DNA from: Rufibacter sp. DG15C
GTDB lineage: Bacteria > Bacteroidota > Bacteroidia > Cytophagales > Hymenobacteraceae
Assembly (NCBI RefSeq): GCF_001577755.1
Contig: NZ_CP010776.1
Coordinates: 2,666,001 to 2,730,000 of the forward strand
Direction of reading: 5' to 3'
Length of the DNA: 64,000 bases
Within the stretch, counting starts at the first letter, position 1. Every line of letters begins with the position of its first letter. Under the pieces are notes generated by a model that was not told the DNA's origin, made no database searches, and was given only the letters and a program-made list of their open reading frames with translations. A program made the position numbers and the translations under genes. Shown here in pieces: positions 34,161 to 42,398 of this stretch.

Positions 34161-35219
34161 AAAAGGAAACGACAGCTGGCCGGTTTGCTGTTGACCGTAG
34201 CTCAGGTTAGACACGGTAATGCCCAGCAGCCGGATGGGTTTGGCGGGAAAGGCGGGAGAGTGCAGCAGTTCGGCGGCAATGTCTAGGAGGACGTCTTCGG
34301 TGCGGACGTTGGAGAAGAAAGTTTTGCTGCGGGTGTTCAAGGTGAAGTCATGGTACTTGAGCTTGAGTGTGACGGTTTTGCCCGAGGCCTCCAAGCGGTG
34401 CAGGTCATAGGCCACCTCTTCCGCAATGCGTCTTAACTCGGGCAACATCTCTTCTTCGGTTTCCAGGTCTTGGCCGAAGGTGCGCTCCGAACCGATGCTT
34501 TTCCTGATACGGTTGGGCTCAACCAGTCGGTCATCCTGGGCGCGGGCAATCTGGTAGAAGTAAGTACCCGACTTCCCGAAGTGCCGACGCAAGTCCACCT
34601 CAGAGCGGGCTTTCAGGTCGGCGCCGGTGTGTATGCCTAGTTGTTTCATTTTGGCCGCGGTCACATCGCCTATGCCATAGAATTTCTCAATGGGCAGGGC
34701 CTCTACAAACGCTTCGGCCTGGTCTGGGGTGATAACCGTGATGCCGTCTGGTTTATTGGTGCCAGAGGCCACCTTGGCCAGAAACTTATTGAAAGATACG
34801 CCCGCCGAAGCCGTCAATTGGGTGGCTTCCAAAATCTCCTGTTTAATGCGCAGGGCAATGTACATGGCAGACTTCAGCCCGAACTTGTTCTCCGTCACAT
34901 CCAAATAGGCCTCATCCAGGGAAAGCGGTTCCACCAAATCTGTGTAGCGTAGAAAGACCTCGCGTATCTGCCTGGACACCTGTTGATAGACCTCAAACCG
35001 CGTGGGCACCATAATCAACGTAGGACATTTGCGGAAGGCGATGGAACTGGGCATGGCAGAATACACCCCAAACTGCCGGGCCTCATAACTGGCCGCGGCT
35101 ACCACGCCCCGTGCCTTGGTTCCACCCACCGCCACGGGTTTGCCGCGCAATGCCGGGTTGTCCCGCTGCTCTACAGAGGCGAAGAAGGCGTCCATGTCTA
35201 TATGGATGATTTTGCGCAC
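34158..35219 (-). CDS. dinB: DNA polymerase IV (Y-family)
   Basis: A 353-residue translesion polymerase. The palm begins with the catalytic Asp in KIIHIDMDAFFASVEQRDNP. The second acidic site is in LVEPLSLDEAYLDVTEN. The helix-hairpin-helix of the thumb is KFYGIGDVTAAKMKQLGIHTGADLK, and the little-finger domain carries SIGSERTFGQDLE. It copies past damaged bases at low fidelity. The C-terminal beta-clamp binding peptide is probably the final TGQLSFPF. It stands alone, and no LexA-like box was recognised upstream. Confidence 0.96.
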   Translation of the reverse strand: MRKIIHIDMDAFFASVEQRDNPALRGKPVAVGGTKARGVVAAASYEARQFGVYSAMPSSIAFRKCPTLIMVPTRFEVYQQVSRQIREVFLRYTDLVEPLSLDEAYLDVTENKFGLKSAMYIALRIKQEILEATQLTASAGVSFNKFLAKVASGTNKPDGITVITPDQAEAFVEALPIEKFYGIGDVTAAKMKQLGIHTGADLKARSEVDLRRHFGKSGTYFYQIARAQDDRLVEPNRIRKSIGSERTFGQDLETEEEMLPELRRIAEEVAYDLHRLEASGKTVTLKLKYHDFTLNTRSKTFFSNVRTEDVLLDIAAELLHSPAFPAKPIRLLGITVSNLSYGQQQTGQLSFPF

Positions 35220-35417
35220 GCGGGGTTTTAGATATTAGTAGTTGAACGAGGTGTGGACTGGCCTAAGACGGTTTAGTCAGTCTTGCCGAATGCTAGGAAT
35301 TATCTAACGTCAAAATTATTTATACCATATTCACAGAACCAGACGTTAGGGCTCACGTACTAACTGCGAATCTAAATACTTATTCTTCATCATCTGCGTA
35401 AGACTACGTAATCCTGC

Positions 35418-35425
35418 TAAATTTG
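35418..35425 (+). promoter_or_regulatory. -7 promoter box for the lipoprotein gene at 35454
   Basis: TAAATTTG matches TAnnTTTG exactly, 28 bases before the ATG. No good -33 TTTG is seen at the expected distance. Confidence 0.5.
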
Positions 35426-35453
35426 CACCATAACATTCTTAATCCCTTTCACT

Positions 35454-36008
35454 ATGAAATTTAAATCTTTACTCTCTTTAGTAGTTTGCAGTGTAGCCAG
35501 CCAGTTCATGATTGGTTGTAGCTCTGGCCAATACTTTGATTACACGGTAGCTTCTAAGCCTGCCTATATTAAATCTGCTACTACAGAAAAGGTAATCACA
35601 GTCGCGCAAGCCGAAACTCCTGCAACCAGCGCTCCCGTGTCTACAGTAGCTTCGCTGCCGTTAGAGGCAAGCGTGGTTACGCCAGTTGCTTCAAGAACTG
35701 TAGCCAGAACGGCTCCTTTAACAACGTCAGCGGTGGCGGCTGCCACAGCTTCTGCTCCTGTAGACATGAACAAGACGGTAGAAGCGGCTTCGTCTAACAA
35801 GAAGTTCATGAAAGTGGCTTCTAAGATCAAGCGCGATGCCAAAAGCGGCAAGAAAGCCAATGCTGTTAACGGCTACATCAAAATCGGTTTGATTTTGATT
35901 CTGGCGGGTGTCTTGATTGGTATCCTTCCTCACCTAGGTTTATTAGGTTCTATTGTCGCCATTGTGGGGGTAGTGTTCCTGGTGCTTGGATTACTGGAAA
36001 TGATATAA
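35454..36008 (+). CDS. Putative lipoprotein with C-terminal membrane hairpin, unknown function
   Basis: A 184-residue protein. The signal KFKSLLSLVVCSVASQFMIGCSS ends in a lipobox-like MIGC. A Thr/Ala/Val-rich linker of about 75 residues follows, then a basic patch KKFMKVASKIKRDAKSGKK, then two close hydrophobic segments (IGLILILAGVLIGILPHLGL and GSIVAIVGVVFLVLGLLEMI). Similar C-terminal glycine-hinged hydrophobic pairs occur in small Bacteroidota envelope proteins. No enzyme motif is present. It is monocistronic with a terminator plus repeat behind it. Confidence 0.75.
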   Translation: MKFKSLLSLVVCSVASQFMIGCSSGQYFDYTVASKPAYIKSATTEKVITVAQAETPATSAPVSTVASLPLEASVVTPVASRTVARTAPLTTSAVAAATASAPVDMNKTVEAASSNKKFMKVASKIKRDAKSGKKANAVNGYIKIGLILILAGVLIGILPHLGLLGSIVAIVGVVFLVLGLLEMI

Positions 36009-36022
36009 CACAACCACTTCAT

Positions 36023-36064
36023 AAAACAGAAAAGCCCCGCTCTTGAGCGGGGCTTTTCTGTTTT
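36023..36064. terminator. Bidirectional terminator between convergent genes
   Basis: AAAACAGAAAAGCCCCGCTC pairs perfectly with GAGCGGGGCTTTTCTGTTTT around two bases. The T-run continues into the overlapping repeat copy (36060-36096). It serves the plus-strand lipoprotein gene and probably also the convergent minus-strand gene. Confidence 0.9.
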
Positions 36065-36096
36065 TAGGCTGTTTCTGGTAAAAGAAGCCAAAAACG
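36060..36096. repeat. TTTTTGGCCTG inverted repeat, copy 9
   Basis: Arms GTTTTTAGGCTGTTTC and GAAGCCAAAAACG. Its T5 is shared with the terminator hairpin at 36023-36064. Confidence 0.7.
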
Positions 36097-36114
36097 GTGG
36101 TCTATGCAATTGGC

Positions 36115-36525
36115 TTAGTTGCTATTGTCATACGCGCTGCTCTTCATGCCGGGTGCTCCGCCAGGAGCGGCACCGGGTTCAGTAGAGAGACCCATTTTCT
36201 TTTCGCGTTGCTGCTGGTATTTTAAGAACTGCGGTTGCGTCATCTGCTCTTTCAGGGCCATTAGGCGAGTATTGCTGATCTGGTCCATCATGGCTTTCAG
36301 CTTTCTGGGGTCGCCTTTCAAGTCTTTTTTAGCTTGTTCCAATTGTTGAATGGCCCGCAGGTTGATTTCCTCAATCTTCACCACCTGGGCACCGGTCAAA
36401 CCTAAATGTTGGCGCATAGAGCTGGTCATGGCTTTGGCGCGGGCTTCTGGCGTAGTGGCCGGGGCTTGCGCCGAGGCAGTGTAAGAAGCTACCACCAAGG
36501 CGGCCAGTAAAAACAGTTTCTTCAT
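36115..36525 (-). CDS. Small periplasmic helical protein (Spy/LTXXQ-like)
   Basis: A 136-residue protein with a Sec signal (KKLFLLAALVVASYTASAQA). The mature part is helical and charged: MTSSMRQHLGLTGAQVVKIEEINLRAI, then KDLKGDPRKLKAMMDQISNTRLMALKEQMTQPQFLKYQQQ, with a proline/glycine tail. The L-GLTGAQ and MTQPQF segments resemble the LTxxQ repeats of Spy/CpxP chaperone-like proteins and related Bacteroidota families. This assignment is by appearance only. It is monocistronic with its own -7 box at 36616-36623. Confidence 0.7.
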   Translation of the reverse strand: MKKLFLLAALVVASYTASAQAPATTPEARAKAMTSSMRQHLGLTGAQVVKIEEINLRAIQQLEQAKKDLKGDPRKLKAMMDQISNTRLMALKEQMTQPQFLKYQQQREKKMGLSTEPGAAPGGAPGMKSSAYDNSN

Positions 36526-36615
36526 AAGGGATAGCGTTTAATAATCTAAAACACAAACGGTCAGGTGTTTGTACAAGGCGCGCAGCCAATCAAATAGTTC
36601 CGTTTCTAGACTAGC

Positions 36616-36623
36616 CAAAGATA
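36616..36623 (-). promoter_or_regulatory. -7 promoter box for the Spy-like gene
   Basis: On the minus strand TATCTTTG matches TAnnTTTG, about 90 bases upstream of the ATG. It shares the intergenic space with the divergent tex promoter. Confidence 0.5.
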
Positions 36624-36701
36624 CAAAAACCAAGCCAATCTGAGAGACTGCCAGTTGCATTCATAGCTTGGTATGGGCTGTGGTTTGTGCTAATTAAGCG
36701 T

Positions 36702-36709
36702 TAACTTTG
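36702..36709 (+). promoter_or_regulatory. -7 promoter box for tex
   Basis: TAACTTTG matches TAnnTTTG, 60 bases before the chosen tex ATG. This leaves a leader and argues against the GTG at 36721 as the start, since that codon would lie almost at the transcript 5' end. A TTTG at 36684 is nearer than ideal. Confidence 0.5.
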
Positions 36710-36768
36710 AAGTCTGTAAAGTGCGCAGAACGCCTGCTTTACCTAGTTTAGAACGATTTGTATTCCCC

Positions 36769-39021
36769 ATGTCAGAAATCCATTTCAAGAAGATTGCGGC
36801 AGAGCTGCAAGTGAGTGAGCGCCAGGTACAAGCTACGGTTCAGTTGTTGGATGAGGGCGCTACGGTGCCCTTCGTGGCCCGTTACCGAAAAGAAGTGACC
36901 GGCAGTTTGGACGAAGTGGCCATTGCCTCCATCCGGGACCGCATAGAGCAGTTGAGAGAACTGGACAAACGCCGCGAAAGTATTCTCAAGTCACTCAGGG
37001 ACCAAGAGAAACTCACCCCAGAACTAGAAGCCCAGGTCTTGGCCGCCGACACCATGGCCGTGCTGGAAGATATTTACCTGCCTTACAAACCCAAGCGCCG
37101 TACCCGCGCCACCATTGCCCGTGAGAAAGGCCTGGAGCCGCTGGCCCTTACCTTGTTTGAGCAAGCCAACGTAGACGTGGCCGCTGAAGCCGCCGGTTTT
37201 GTAAGCGAAGAAAAAGAAGTAAAATCCACCGAGGAAGCCTTAGCCGGTGCCCGTGACATCATTGCCGAATGGGTGAACGAAAACCCAGAGGCCCGCGCCA
37301 ACATCCGGACCTTGTTCGAGAAGAAAGGCGTGTTCAAGGCGCGCGTAGTGCCGGGTAAAGAGGAGGAAGGCCAGAAGTTCAAGGACTACTTTGAGTGGGA
37401 AGAACCCATTGGAAAAGCCCCCAGCCACCGCATCCTGGCCATGCGCCGCGGCGAAAAGGAAATGGTGCTCATGCTGGACGCGCAGCCCGAGGAAGAAGCG
37501 GCTATCAACATCCTGGAAGACCAGTTTGTAAAAGGCCATAACGCCGCCGCCGAGCAGGTGAAACTCGCCATACGCGAAAGCTACAAGCGCATGCTACGTT
37601 TAAGCATGGAAACCGAAGTGCGTATGTCTTCTAAGAAACGCGCCGACGAGGAAGCCATCCGCGTATTCGCGGATAACTTGCGTCCTATGCTTTTGTCTGC
37701 GCCGCTGGGCCAGAAACGCGTGTTGGCCATTGACCCAGGCTTTAGAACCGGTTGTAAAGTAGTGGCCCTGGATGAGCAAGGCAAGCTGTTGCATTATGAG
37801 GCCATCTTCCCGCACAACGGCGCCGGACAAGCCACCACGGCCGGGCATCAGGTAATGGCCATGTGCGCCAGATACCAGATTGAAGCCATTGCCATAGGTA
37901 ACGGAACCGCCAGCCGCGAGACCGAGACCTTCGTGCAGAAACTGGGCTTGCCCAAAGAAATTGCCGTGGTGATGGTAAACGAAAGCGGTGCCTCCATCTA
38001 CTCGGCCTCAGACGTAGCGCGCGAGGAGTTCCCAGACCAGGACATCACCGTGCGCGGGGCCGTTTCCATCGGTCGCCGTTTAATGGACCCCTTGGCGGAA
38101 TTAGTAAAACTAGACCCAAAATCCATTGGCGTAGGGCAGTACCAGCATGATGTAGACCAGAACGCCTTAAAGCACAGCCTGGATGACGTGGTGATGAGCT
38201 GCGTGAACGCCGTGGGCGTGGAAGTAAACACCGCCAGCAAGCAACTCTTAACCTACGTGTCAGGCTTAGGACCGCAGTTGGCCCAGAACATTGTAGACTA
38301 CCGCAACCAGAATGGACCCTTCAAAACCCGCAATGAATTGCGTAAAGTAGCCCGCCTGGGAGACAAAGCCTTTGAACAGGCGGCCGGGTTCCTGCGCATA
38401 CGGGGTGGTAAGCATCCATTGGACGGCAGTGCCGTGCACCCAGAGCGTTACGCCTTGGTAGAGCAAATGGCCAAGGACCTAGGTGCTACTGTGGAGGACT
38501 TGTTGAAGAACGCAGAACTTCGCAAGCAGATTGACCTCAAGAAATACGTTTCTGAGACCGTTGGTCTGCCTACTCTCCAAGACATCTTAAGTGAGCTGGC
38601 CAAACCTGGCCGTGACCCGCGCGAAAGCTATGAGGCCTTTAGCTTCACCGAAGGCGTAAACGAGATGAAGGATCTGCGCCAGGGCATGAAGCTACCGGGC
38701 ATCATCACCAACATCACCGCGTTTGGGGCGTTCGTGGACATTGGGGTGCACCAGGACGGATTAGTACACGTAAGCCACCTGTCAGACCGCTTCGTGAGCA
38801 ACCCGCACGAGGTTGTGAAAGTGGGTCAGCGCGTGGAAGTGACGGTGCTAGAGGTGGAGGTGAGCCGCAAGCGCATAGCCCTTTCCATGAAAGGTGACCC
38901 GCAAGCCGCCAGACCTACTGGAGGAGCCGGAAAACCGAGAGCCGCCGCGCGCAAAGAAGAGCCCGCAGAAGAAGAGGACATGGCCACTAAACTGAGCAAG
39001 CTCAAAAACATGTTTAGATAA
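36769..39021 (+). CDS. tex: Tex-type RNA-binding transcription accessory protein
   Basis: A 750-residue cytosolic protein. Domains in order: N-terminal helical Tex domain (SERQVQATVQLLDEGATVPFVARYRKE), YqgF/RNase-H-like fold (KRVLAIDPGFRTGCKVVALD, residues about 310-440), helix-hairpin-helix DNA-binding region (LLTYVSGLGPQLAQNIVDYRN) and a C-terminal S1 domain (GIITNITAFGAFVDIGVHQDGLVHVSHLSDRFV). A low-complexity basic tail follows. The ATG at 36769 gives the known MSEIHFKKIA-type start; the upstream GTG extension has no homology by eye. A terminator lies six bases past the stop. Confidence 0.95.
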   Translation: MSEIHFKKIAAELQVSERQVQATVQLLDEGATVPFVARYRKEVTGSLDEVAIASIRDRIEQLRELDKRRESILKSLRDQEKLTPELEAQVLAADTMAVLEDIYLPYKPKRRTRATIAREKGLEPLALTLFEQANVDVAAEAAGFVSEEKEVKSTEEALAGARDIIAEWVNENPEARANIRTLFEKKGVFKARVVPGKEEEGQKFKDYFEWEEPIGKAPSHRILAMRRGEKEMVLMLDAQPEEEAAINILEDQFVKGHNAAAEQVKLAIRESYKRMLRLSMETEVRMSSKKRADEEAIRVFADNLRPMLLSAPLGQKRVLAIDPGFRTGCKVVALDEQGKLLHYEAIFPHNGAGQATTAGHQVMAMCARYQIEAIAIGNGTASRETETFVQKLGLPKEIAVVMVNESGASIYSASDVAREEFPDQDITVRGAVSIGRRLMDPLAELVKLDPKSIGVGQYQHDVDQNALKHSLDDVVMSCVNAVGVEVNTASKQLLTYVSGLGPQLAQNIVDYRNQNGPFKTRNELRKVARLGDKAFEQAAGFLRIRGGKHPLDGSAVHPERYALVEQMAKDLGATVEDLLKNAELRKQIDLKKYVSETVGLPTLQDILSELAKPGRDPRESYEAFSFTEGVNEMKDLRQGMKLPGIITNITAFGAFVDIGVHQDGLVHVSHLSDRFVSNPHEVVKVGQRVEVTVLEVEVSRKRIALSMKGDPQAARPTGGAGKPRAAARKEEPAEEEDMATKLSKLKNMFR

Positions 39022-39026
39022 TTTTG

Positions 39027-39057
39027 AAAAGCCCCGCCTATAAAGCGGGGCTTTCTT
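39027..39057 (+). terminator. Terminator after tex
   Basis: AAAAGCCCCGCCTA pairs with AAGCGGGGCTTTCTT around a short loop, with the T-run in the 3' arm. Confidence 0.85.
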
Positions 39058-39190
39058 GTGCAAGTTGCGGCAGAATGTTATACTTGTAAACAGAGTTCAA
39101 TTAGTTTATTGATTCCTTACAAAACTATAAACCTGCAATTAGGTATTAGGGGGTGAGGAAATCCGTTTTGCCTACTCTGGCAGAAACTGA

Positions 39191-39640
39191 ATGACGCTTG
39201 AAGTCCAAATGGAAGAACCACTAGCCACGTATACCATAGATACCAATGATGCCCGCAGAAGCCTGACGCTTCATTGGCGTGGTTTTGTTTCTAGTGAAGT
39301 GTACCATGAAGGCATGCTAGAGGCCCTTAAAACCTCCAGACAGGCAGGTCATCTTTTCTGGATTCTGGACACCAAAGACATGAAGGTCATCCGGCAGGCA
39401 GATCAGGAATGGACCGTGGCTACCTGGTTTCCGCAGTTCCAGTTGCTGGGGGTGCGTAAATTTGCCATTGTGGTGTCAGATGACATCTTTAACCAGATGG
39501 CCATCAGTAGCATGATTGCCAAGATACGGCCCCACATCCAAGCCACGGTAGAGTATTTCCAGACCATGTCCGAAGCCCTCAACTGGGTGCAGGAGTCTAA
39601 AGGATTGTCCTCTGATTCTAGTCTGTTTTCTGGGAAATAG
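39191..39640 (+). CDS. STAS-like small protein of unknown function
   Basis: A 149-residue soluble protein. The pattern TLHWRGFVSSEVYHEGMLEALKTSRQAGHLFWILDTKDMKVI resembles the SpoIIAA-like/STAS fold, and FAIVVSDDIFNQMAISSMIAKI follows. I do not recognise a named family. Its last eight or so residues and stop codon lie inside a copy of the long inverted repeat, so the C-terminus is shaped by that repeat. It is followed by two small unknown genes and a two-component system on the same strand. Confidence 0.65.
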   Translation: MTLEVQMEEPLATYTIDTNDARRSLTLHWRGFVSSEVYHEGMLEALKTSRQAGHLFWILDTKDMKVIRQADQEWTVATWFPQFQLLGVRKFAIVVSDDIFNQMAISSMIAKIRPHIQATVEYFQTMSEALNWVQESKGLSSDSSLFSGK

Positions 39641-39649
39641 GCCAAAACG
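39617..39649. repeat. TTTTTGGCCTG inverted repeat, copy 10, overlapping a stop codon
   Basis: The left arm is shortened to CTAGTCTGTTTTC, and the right arm is GAAATAGGCCAAAACG. The TAG stop of the STAS-like gene is within the right arm. Confidence 0.65.
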
Positions 39650-39661
39650 AAATTTCATTCC

Positions 39662-39853
39662 ATGAACATCCGAAAGAAAGTAAAAGCGATTCTCCCTCTG
39701 GAAGGCGGCCGGTTTGTGGCCCTGGGCGTGTTTGTAAAAGCCGCCGAGGACGCCCGTTGGTCAGAACCCGAAATCCAGACCGTCATAGATGAGGTGGTGG
39801 AGGCCAATGAGACCGAAGCCCTGGCCATTCTGCAATCCTACACCGAACAATAA
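39662..39853 (+). CDS. Small conserved-looking protein, unknown function
   Basis: A 63-residue acidic protein ([20 protein letters not shown], then [20 protein letters not shown]). ATG start 22 bases after the STAS-like stop. Codon use is core-like with GC-rich third positions, and the next gene follows after 12 bases, which supports a real gene. No motif recognised. Confidence 0.6.
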   Translation: MNIRKKVKAILPLEGGRFVALGVFVKAAEDARWSEPEIQTVIDEVVEANETEALAILQSYTEQ

Positions 39854-39865
39854 CCGCCAGTCCCC

Positions 39866-40126
39866 ATGCCTCTGAATCCTAAGCTGGAAGCCAAACTGAG
39901 CAAGGCCTTGGAGCCGAACGCCACACTTCAGGACAGTTTTTCTGGCAAGGATTTGACCATCATCACTGACGCCAACGGTCACGCCAAAACCCTTTTCATT
40001 GGAAAGCGCAACGTAGACGGCAGCATCCAAGGCGAACGCTATGTGCGGAGACTGATTCTAGAGGCAGACGGCCTCACCGTCAAAAACAGTCACTGGGAAG
40101 CCAAGGGCAAAGTCTCCCGTTCTTGA
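39866..40126 (+). CDS. Small soluble protein, unknown function
   Basis: An 86-residue protein (NPKLEAKLSKALEPNATLQD, DLTIITDANGHAKTLFIGKR, RYVRRLILEADGLTVKNSHW) with a mixed alpha/beta pattern. Core-like codons. It follows the previous small gene by 12 bases, and a repeat copy starts eight bases after its stop. Likely cotranscribed with the preceding gene. No family recognised. Confidence 0.6.
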   Translation: MPLNPKLEAKLSKALEPNATLQDSFSGKDLTIITDANGHAKTLFIGKRNVDGSIQGERYVRRLILEADGLTVKNSHWEAKGKVSRS

Positions 40127-40133
40127 TTGATTT

Positions 40134-40171
40134 CATTTTTGGCCTTTTTTCTAGAAAGGAAGCCAAAAACG
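40134..40171. repeat. TTTTTGGCCTG inverted repeat, copy 11
   Basis: Arms CATTTTTGGCCTTTTTTC and GAAAGGAAGCCAAAAACG. It starts eight bases after a stop codon and lies in the leader of the response regulator gene. Confidence 0.75.
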
Positions 40172-40261
40172 ATGTCATCTCCTTTCTTATTTTCTCTTCA
40201 TCTTAAAATTCCCAACTCTTTCCAGGTTCTGGCACGTACTTGCACAGAAACCTGTGCGCCT

Positions 40262-40939
40262 ATGAAAATCCTGGTCATTGAAGACGAGCCAGACATGCTG
40301 GAAAATATGGTCCGTTCTCTGGAACAGGAACTCTACGTGGTGGAGACCGCCCAAACCTATGACCAGGCGCTGGAGAAGATTGGTGTTTATGCTTACGACT
40401 GCATTTTGCTGGACATCATGCTCCCCGGTGGCAGCGGCCTGGACCTGCTGGAAGAGCTCAAAAAACAGCAAAAGACAGACAGCGTCATCATCGTCTCGGC
40501 TAAGAACTCCATTGAAGACAAGGTGCAGGGTCTGGAACTGGGCGCCGATGATTACCTGCCCAAGCCTTTCCATCTGGCAGAACTGCATGCGCGCGTTAAA
40601 TCTGTGCTCAGGAGAAGGAAGTTTGAAGGCCAGAACCAGCAACAACTGGAGAACCTGCAGATTGACCTAGACAAGCACCAAATTTGGGTAGACGGGCAGG
40701 AGCTAACTCTCAACAGGAAAGAGTATGACATCCTGCTGTACCTGGTTACCAACAAAGACCGGCTGGTGAGCAAAACTGCCCTAGCGGAGCACGTCTGGGG
40801 CGACAGCATTGACCAAGCCGACAACTATGAGTTCATCTACTCCCAAATCAAGAACCTGCGCAAGAAATTGAAGGACGCCCGCGCTCAGGTAGAGGTGCAG
40901 GCCATCTACGGCATAGGCTATAAACTGGTCATGTCATGA
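40262..40939 (+). CDS. OmpR-family response regulator
   Basis: A 225-residue DNA-binding regulator. The receiver domain starts KILVIEDEPDMLENMV with the phosphoacceptor Asp51 in CILLDIMLPGGSGLDLL, Ser/Thr in VIIVSAKNSIEDKV and Lys in ADDYLPKPFHL. The winged-helix output domain has LNRKEYDILLYLVTNKDRLVSK and IYGIGYKL. The frame is open back to 40127, but that part crosses a repeat copy; the ATG at 40262 gives the standard receiver start. The kinase gene overlaps by four bases (ATGA). Likely targets include the lipoprotein gene at 42399. Confidence 0.94.
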   Translation: MKILVIEDEPDMLENMVRSLEQELYVVETAQTYDQALEKIGVYAYDCILLDIMLPGGSGLDLLEELKKQQKTDSVIIVSAKNSIEDKVQGLELGADDYLPKPFHLAELHARVKSVLRRRKFEGQNQQQLENLQIDLDKHQIWVDGQELTLNRKEYDILLYLVTNKDRLVSKTALAEHVWGDSIDQADNYEFIYSQIKNLRKKLKDARAQVEVQAIYGIGYKLVMS

Positions 40940-42198
40940 AGCTGCTCAACCATGTAACGGCCTATTTCGCTGCTATTCTGTTAGTGGTATTAACGGCGTG
41001 GGCCGGTATTTTCTACTACAACATGCTAGACGAAATCTATGACAGCATAGACGACGGCCTGGAGAACCAGAAAATCCTGGTCATGCAAAAAGCACGGCAG
41101 GACAGTACCGTTTTGCAGCAGACAGACTTTGAGGAAGGCTATTACAAAATCAGGCCTGTGACGGCAGCCTGGGCCCAGCAACACAAAGACCTGTACCAGG
41201 ACACGCTCATGTACATGCAGAATGAGAAGGACTATGAGCCGGTAAGGTTGTTGACTACGGTGTTCGGGCAAGGCGGACGGTACTATGAGATGCGGCTCAT
41301 CACCTCCATGGTAGAGGAAGATGACCTCATTGAGGACCTGCTGTATTCCCTGTTGTGGCTGTACCTGGGTTTGCTGGCCACCTTGCTTTTACTCAACAAC
41401 ATCCTGCTCAAGCGTATCTGGAAACCATTTTATACCCTGTTGGCGCGCATTAAAAAATTTAGGTTGGATGGTTCACAGCCCTTTACTTCGCCTAAATCTA
41501 ACATTGAAGAGTTTGCCTTGCTGGGCCAGACCGTGGAGAAGCTGTTGCAGAAGAACCTGACCGTGTACCAAAGCCAGAAAAGCTTTATTGAAAACGCCTC
41601 GCATGAGTTGCAGACGCCCTTGGCCATCTCCCTGAACAAACTGGAGTTGCTCGCTGAGAGCCCCAATCTTCAGGAAAGGGAACTAGAGCAGATTGGCGGC
41701 ATCCTCCAGAACCTGGAGCGCCTCACCCGCCTGAACAAATCCTTGCTCCTGCTTTCCAAGATTGAAAACCGACAGTTTGCTGAAGAAGGGGAAGTAAACC
41801 TGAAGGAAACGGTGCAGAGCGTGCTGCAAGATTTTGAGGACCAACTTGAATACAAGTACCTATCAGTAGAAGAGGAACTGGAGGACTGTCCAGTCACCAT
41901 GAACCCAGACTTGGCCAATATGCTGGTCGTAAACCTGGTGAAGAATGCGCTGGTGCACAATGTGCCGGGCGGCTTTGTCCATGTAAGGCTCACCGCCACT
42001 TCTCTGACTATGGAGAACTCTGGCCCGGACGCTGCGCTGGACCCAGACCAGCTGTTCCTGCGGTTTTACAAAGGCAGTACCGCCAATACGTCTACCGGAC
42101 TGGGACTGGCCGTTGTCAAAGCCATCTGCGACCTGTATGGGTTTACCGTACGCTATCAATTCGAGCAAAAGCACATGCTGCACATCTCCTTTAAATAA
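40936..42198 (+). CDS. Sensor histidine kinase
   Basis: A 420-residue inner-membrane kinase. Two helices (FAAILLVVLTAWAGIFYYN and LLWLYLGLLATLLLLNNILL) flank a periplasmic sensor of about 120 residues. The H-box is FIENASHELQTPLAISLNKLELL with the phosphorylated His. N-box VNLVKNALVHN, and the G-box region is STGLGLAVVKAICDLYGF. The D-box region TMENSGPDA is present but reduced. It pairs with the overlapping OmpR regulator. A repeat copy follows 14 bases after its stop. Confidence 0.94.
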   Translation: MKLLNHVTAYFAAILLVVLTAWAGIFYYNMLDEIYDSIDDGLENQKILVMQKARQDSTVLQQTDFEEGYYKIRPVTAAWAQQHKDLYQDTLMYMQNEKDYEPVRLLTTVFGQGGRYYEMRLITSMVEEDDLIEDLLYSLLWLYLGLLATLLLLNNILLKRIWKPFYTLLARIKKFRLDGSQPFTSPKSNIEEFALLGQTVEKLLQKNLTVYQSQKSFIENASHELQTPLAISLNKLELLAESPNLQERELEQIGGILQNLERLTRLNKSLLLLSKIENRQFAEEGEVNLKETVQSVLQDFEDQLEYKYLSVEEELEDCPVTMNPDLANMLVVNLVKNALVHNVPGGFVHVRLTATSLTMENSGPDAALDPDQLFLRFYKGSTANTSTGLGLAVVKAICDLYGFTVRYQFEQKHMLHISFK

Positions 42199-42212
42199 GA
42201 ATAGGTTGAATC

Positions 42213-42250
42213 CGTTTTTAGGCTGTTTTCCTGAAATCAGCCCGAAAACG
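42213..42250. repeat. TTTTTGGCCTG inverted repeat, copy 12, with a compensatory change
   Basis: Arms CGTTTTTAGGCTGTTTTC and GAAATCAGCCCGAAAACG. Relative to GGCCTG/CAGGCC, this copy has GGCTG paired with CAGCC, so both sides changed together. Confidence 0.75.
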
Positions 42251-42398
42251 GTTTCGTCATTCATCTGCTTTCTCTGCTCATCCCATTACCGTCAGAAAGA
42301 AAAAATTATATGTTTTTTCTGAATTTGGGGTGAAATTCCCAATTGTTTCCTGTTTTGCCCCTGATCTTTGAGTCATTATCATGTTTCATTAAAGCAAA

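Noticed and set aside
36721-36768. GTG start of tex
   Set aside because: It lies only 12 bases after the -7 box and adds no family sequence; the ATG at 36769 fits Tex proteins.
40127-40261. N-terminal extension of the response regulator
   Set aside because: It runs through repeat copy 11 and precedes a standard receiver-domain start.
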